From Xanthomonas campestris pv. badrii (lineage in GTDB: Bacteria; Pseudomonadota; Gammaproteobacteria; Xanthomonadales; Xanthomonadaceae), in assembly GCF_012848175.1 (NCBI RefSeq), contig NZ_CP051651.1, forward strand, positions 3,038,001-3,102,000: 64,000 bases of DNA. The letters are read 5' to 3'. Under the pieces are notes generated by a model. The model searched no databases. It worked only from the letters and a program-made list of their open reading frames with translations, and was not told the origin of the DNA. Shown piece by piece: positions 61,952 to 64,000 of this stretch (position 1 is its first letter; each line of letters starts with the position of its first letter). Position numbers and translations under genes: made by a program.

Positions 61952-62500
61952 ATGTCCAAGAAAAAGAACGCCAACAAGCCTGTCGTCGTCAACGATGCCC
62001 TGCCGGTCGCTGCCGCATCGGCGCCACATATCGATATCGGGATCAAGGACGCCGATCGCAAGCAGATCTCCGACGGCCTGGCCCGCTACATGGCTGACGC
62101 CTTCACCTTGTATCTGAAGACCCACAACTTCCATTGGAATGTCACCGGGTCGATGTTCAACTCGCTGCACACCATGTTCGAAACCCAGTACACCGAGCAG
62201 TGGGCTGCGCTGGACGAAGTGGCCGAGCGCATCCGCGCCCTGGGCTACAACGCACCGGGCTCGTACCGCGAATTCGTCGCGCTGACCTCGATCCCGGAAG
62301 AGCCGGGCCTGAGCGACAGCGCCGACTGGCGCGAGATGGTGCGCCAGCTGGTCAGCGGCAACGAAGCGGTCTGCCGCACCGCGCGCAAGGTGCTGGGCAC
62401 CGCCGACGACGCCGGCGACGACCCGACCGTGGACCTGCTGACCCAGCGCCTGCAGACCCACGAAAAGTACGCCTGGATGCTGCGCTCGCTGTTGCAGTAG
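61952..62500 (+). CDS. Dps-like ferritin (DNA-binding / mini-ferritin)
   Basis: Dps-family protein of 182 residues. A basic N-terminal tail (MSKKKNANKPVVVND, which may bind DNA) leads into the ferritin-like four-helix bundle from about residue 35. The ferroxidase pattern is visible: TLYLKTHNFHWNVTGSMFNSLHTMFETQYTEQWAALDEVAERIRALGY, with the conserved His in HNFHWNV and the downstream Asp/Glu pair. It stores or oxidises iron and protects DNA from peroxide, usually in stationary phase. GAAGGACC precedes ATG 61952. The 100-base gap from hrpA is AT-rich (around 61870-61920) and may hold the promoter; an OxyR or sigma-S element is plausible but not identified. Confidence 0.93.
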   Translation: MSKKKNANKPVVVNDALPVAAASAPHIDIGIKDADRKQISDGLARYMADAFTLYLKTHNFHWNVTGSMFNSLHTMFETQYTEQWAALDEVAERIRALGYNAPGSYREFVALTSIPEEPGLSDSADWREMVRQLVSGNEAVCRTARKVLGTADDAGDDPTVDLLTQRLQTHEKYAWMLRSLLQ

Positions 62501-62506
62501 ACCCTT

Positions 62507-62553
62507 GGGGCTTCACCCTTCGGGTTTGCGCCCCTCTCCCGCCGGGAGAGGGG
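62507..62553 (+). repeat. Palindromic CCCCTCTCCCG repeat and terminator-like stems
   Basis: Just after the Dps-like gene, ACCCTTCGGGT (62515-62525) nested in GGGGC/GCCCC (62507-62511, 62530-62534) makes one hairpin. CCCCTCTCCCG-C-CGGGAGAGGGG (62531-62553) is a perfect 11-bp-arm palindrome. This sequence type is widely scattered between genes in xanthomonads and pseudomonads. It may terminate the Dps transcript. The remaining bases to recQ show nothing else. Confidence 0.6.
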
Positions 62554-62726
62554 TTGGGGTGAAGGTACGGCGGGAGCCAGGGTGGTTTCAGACGCAACGC
62601 CGGACGCCCTCTTTCTAGGGAATGTTGGGCGCACACGCTCGCATCGCGGCGTTCCCCGACTCGCCAGTCCGCAACACTGCAGGCATGACAGCCACCCGGG
62701 CTTGACCCGCGCGGTATCCTAGGTCG

Positions 62727-64000
62727 ATGTCTTCTCCCGCACACGAATTGCTCAGCCGCGTCTTTGGTTACGACGCCTTCCGCGGCCCGCAGCAGGCCAT
62801 TGTCGAACACGTCGCTGCCGGCAACGACGCGCTGGTGCTGATGCCTACCGGCGGCGGCAAGTCGCTGTGCTACCAGGTCCCGGCCTTGCTGCGCGACGGC
62901 ATCGGCATCGTGGTCTCGCCGCTGATCGCATTGATGCAGGATCAGGTCGAGGCGCTGCGCCAGCTCGGTGTGCGTGCCGAATTCCTCAATTCCACCCTGG
63001 ATGCGGAGAACGCCCAGCGTGTCGAACGCGCCTTGCTGTCCGGCGATCTGGACCTGCTGTACGTGGCGCCGGAACGGCTGCTGACCCAGCGCTTCCTGTC
63101 GTTGCTGGAGCGCAGCCGCATCGCCCTGTTCGCCATAGACGAGGCCCACTGCGTCTCGCAGTGGGGACACGACTTCCGCCCGGAATACCGCCAGCTCACC
63201 GTGCTGCACGAACGCTGGCCGCACATCCCGCGCATGGCGCTGACGGCCACCGCCGACCCGCCCACGCAGCGCGAGATCGCCGAGCGCCTGGACCTGGTGG
63301 ACGCGCGCCACTTCGTCAGCTCCTTCGACCGCCCCAACATCCGCTACACCGTGGTACAGAAGGACAACGCGCGCAAACAGCTCCAGGAGTTCCTCACCCG
63401 CCATCGCGGCTGTGCCGGCATTGTCTACGCGATGTCGCGGCGCAAGGTGGAAGAAACCGCTCAGCAGCTGTGCGCGCAAGGCTTCAATGCCCTGCCCTAC
63501 CATGCCGGCCTGCCGGCGGAGGTGCGCGCCGAGAACCAGCGCCGCTTCCTGCGCGAGGACGGCATCATCATGGCCGCCACGATTGCGTTCGGCATGGGCA
63601 TCGACAAGCCCGACGTGCGCTTCGTGGCGCACGTGGACCTGCCCAAATCGCTGGAGGGCTATTACCAGGAAACCGGTCGCGCCGGCCGCGACGGCGAGGC
63701 CGCCGAGGCCTGGCTCTGCTACGGCCTGGGCGATGTGGTGTTGCTCAAGCAGATGATCGAACAAGGCGAAGCGGCCGAGGAGCGCAAGCGCCTGGAGCGC
63801 GCCAAGCTCGACCACCTGCTCGGCTATTGCGAATCCATGCAGTGCCGCCGCCAGGTGCTGCTGGCCGGCTTCGGCGAGACCTATCCCAAACCCTGCGGCA
63901 ATTGCGACAACTGCCTCACCCCGGCTGCCGCCTGGGACGCCACCGTGGCGGCGCAGAAGGCACTGAGTTGCGTGTATCGCAGTGGCCAGCGCTTCGGCGT
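62727..64000 (+). CDS. recQ: RecQ ATP-dependent DNA helicase (truncated by window end)
   Basis: First 424 codons of RecQ, starting at ATG 62727 ([20 protein letters not shown]); the gene continues past base 64000. The SF2 helicase core is complete: motif 0 [11 protein letters not shown], Walker [17 protein letters not shown] box [18 protein letters not shown], motif [12 protein letters not shown], motif [38 protein letters not shown]. The RQC zinc domain follows, with the cysteines in [10 protein letters not shown] and CGNCDNC. It is a 3'-to-5' helicase in recombination and replication-fork repair. The frame has no stop, so it is read from the start codon to the end of the window. Confidence 0.97.
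   Translation, partial: MSSPAHELLSRVFGYDAFRGPQQAIVEHVAAGNDALVLMPTGGGKSLCYQVPALLRDGIGIVVSPLIALMQDQVEALRQLGVRAEFLNSTLDAENAQRVERALLSGDLDLLYVAPERLLTQRFLSLLERSRIALFAIDEAHCVSQWGHDFRPEYRQLTVLHERWPHIPRMALTATADPPTQREIAERLDLVDARHFVSSFDRPNIRYTVVQKDNARKQLQEFLTRHRGCAGIVYAMSRRKVEETAQQLCAQGFNALPYHAGLPAEVRAENQRRFLREDGIIMAATIAFGMGIDKPDVRFVAHVDLPKSLEGYYQETGRAGRDGEAAEAWLCYGLGDVVLLKQMIEQGEAAEERKRLERAKLDHLLGYCESMQCRRQVLLAGFGETYPKPCGNCDNCLTPAAAWDATVAAQKALSCVYRSGQRFG

Overview
The window is chromosomal DNA from a Xanthomonas (Gammaproteobacteria, Xanthomonadaceae). The evidence is the high G+C and dense coding, a XopL-type effector behind a plant-inducible-promoter (PIP) box, a second kinase-like type III effector candidate, an XAC0095-family small protein, a pqqABCDE operon, a Pil-Chp chemosensory operon beside gshB and tonB, and a TIGR01782-like sugar TonB receptor. 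The sequence alone does not settle the species.

Left part (1-18.4 kb) is accessory in character. It starts with a lower-GC kinase-like effector that runs to the window edge, next to an IS5-family transposase remnant. Then comes a tightly coupled type I restriction-modification operon: half-size HsdS, HsdM, RhuM, full HsdS, HsdR and a YgjP-like metallopeptidase. A sialidase-like lipoprotein gene follows whose signal peptide is broken by a 13-bp tandem duplication. Next are xopL, a Tat-exported glycosylasparaginase gene coupled to cutC, and a VWA lipoprotein missing its C-terminal half.

Middle part (18.4-47.2 kb) is mostly housekeeping. The pilG-pilH-pilI-pilJ-chpA-chpB-chpC operon runs leftward and controls type IV pilus twitching. 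It has no pilK, and its ChpB has lost the CheB catalytic residues. Divergent from it are gshB and a TonB-like gene, an arrangement also found in Pseudomonas aeruginosa (tonB3-gshB-pilG). Leftward genes follow: tsaB with an ADP-ribosylglycohydrolase gene, a DinG/YoaA helicase whose C-terminal tail is encoded by an intergenic repeat, mrcB with a TPR lipoprotein (LpoP-like candidate), a TPR membrane protein and relA. One large two-domain glycosyltransferase reads rightward.

Right part (47.4-64 kb) holds pqqABCDE for the PQQ cofactor, a small exported protein, a PqaA-like protein, and glucokinase followed by a TonB-dependent receptor gene with a one-base frameshift. After these come hrpA (leftward), a Dps-like ferritin, and the first 424 codons of recQ, cut by the window end. 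No tRNA, rRNA or CRISPR array was recognised.
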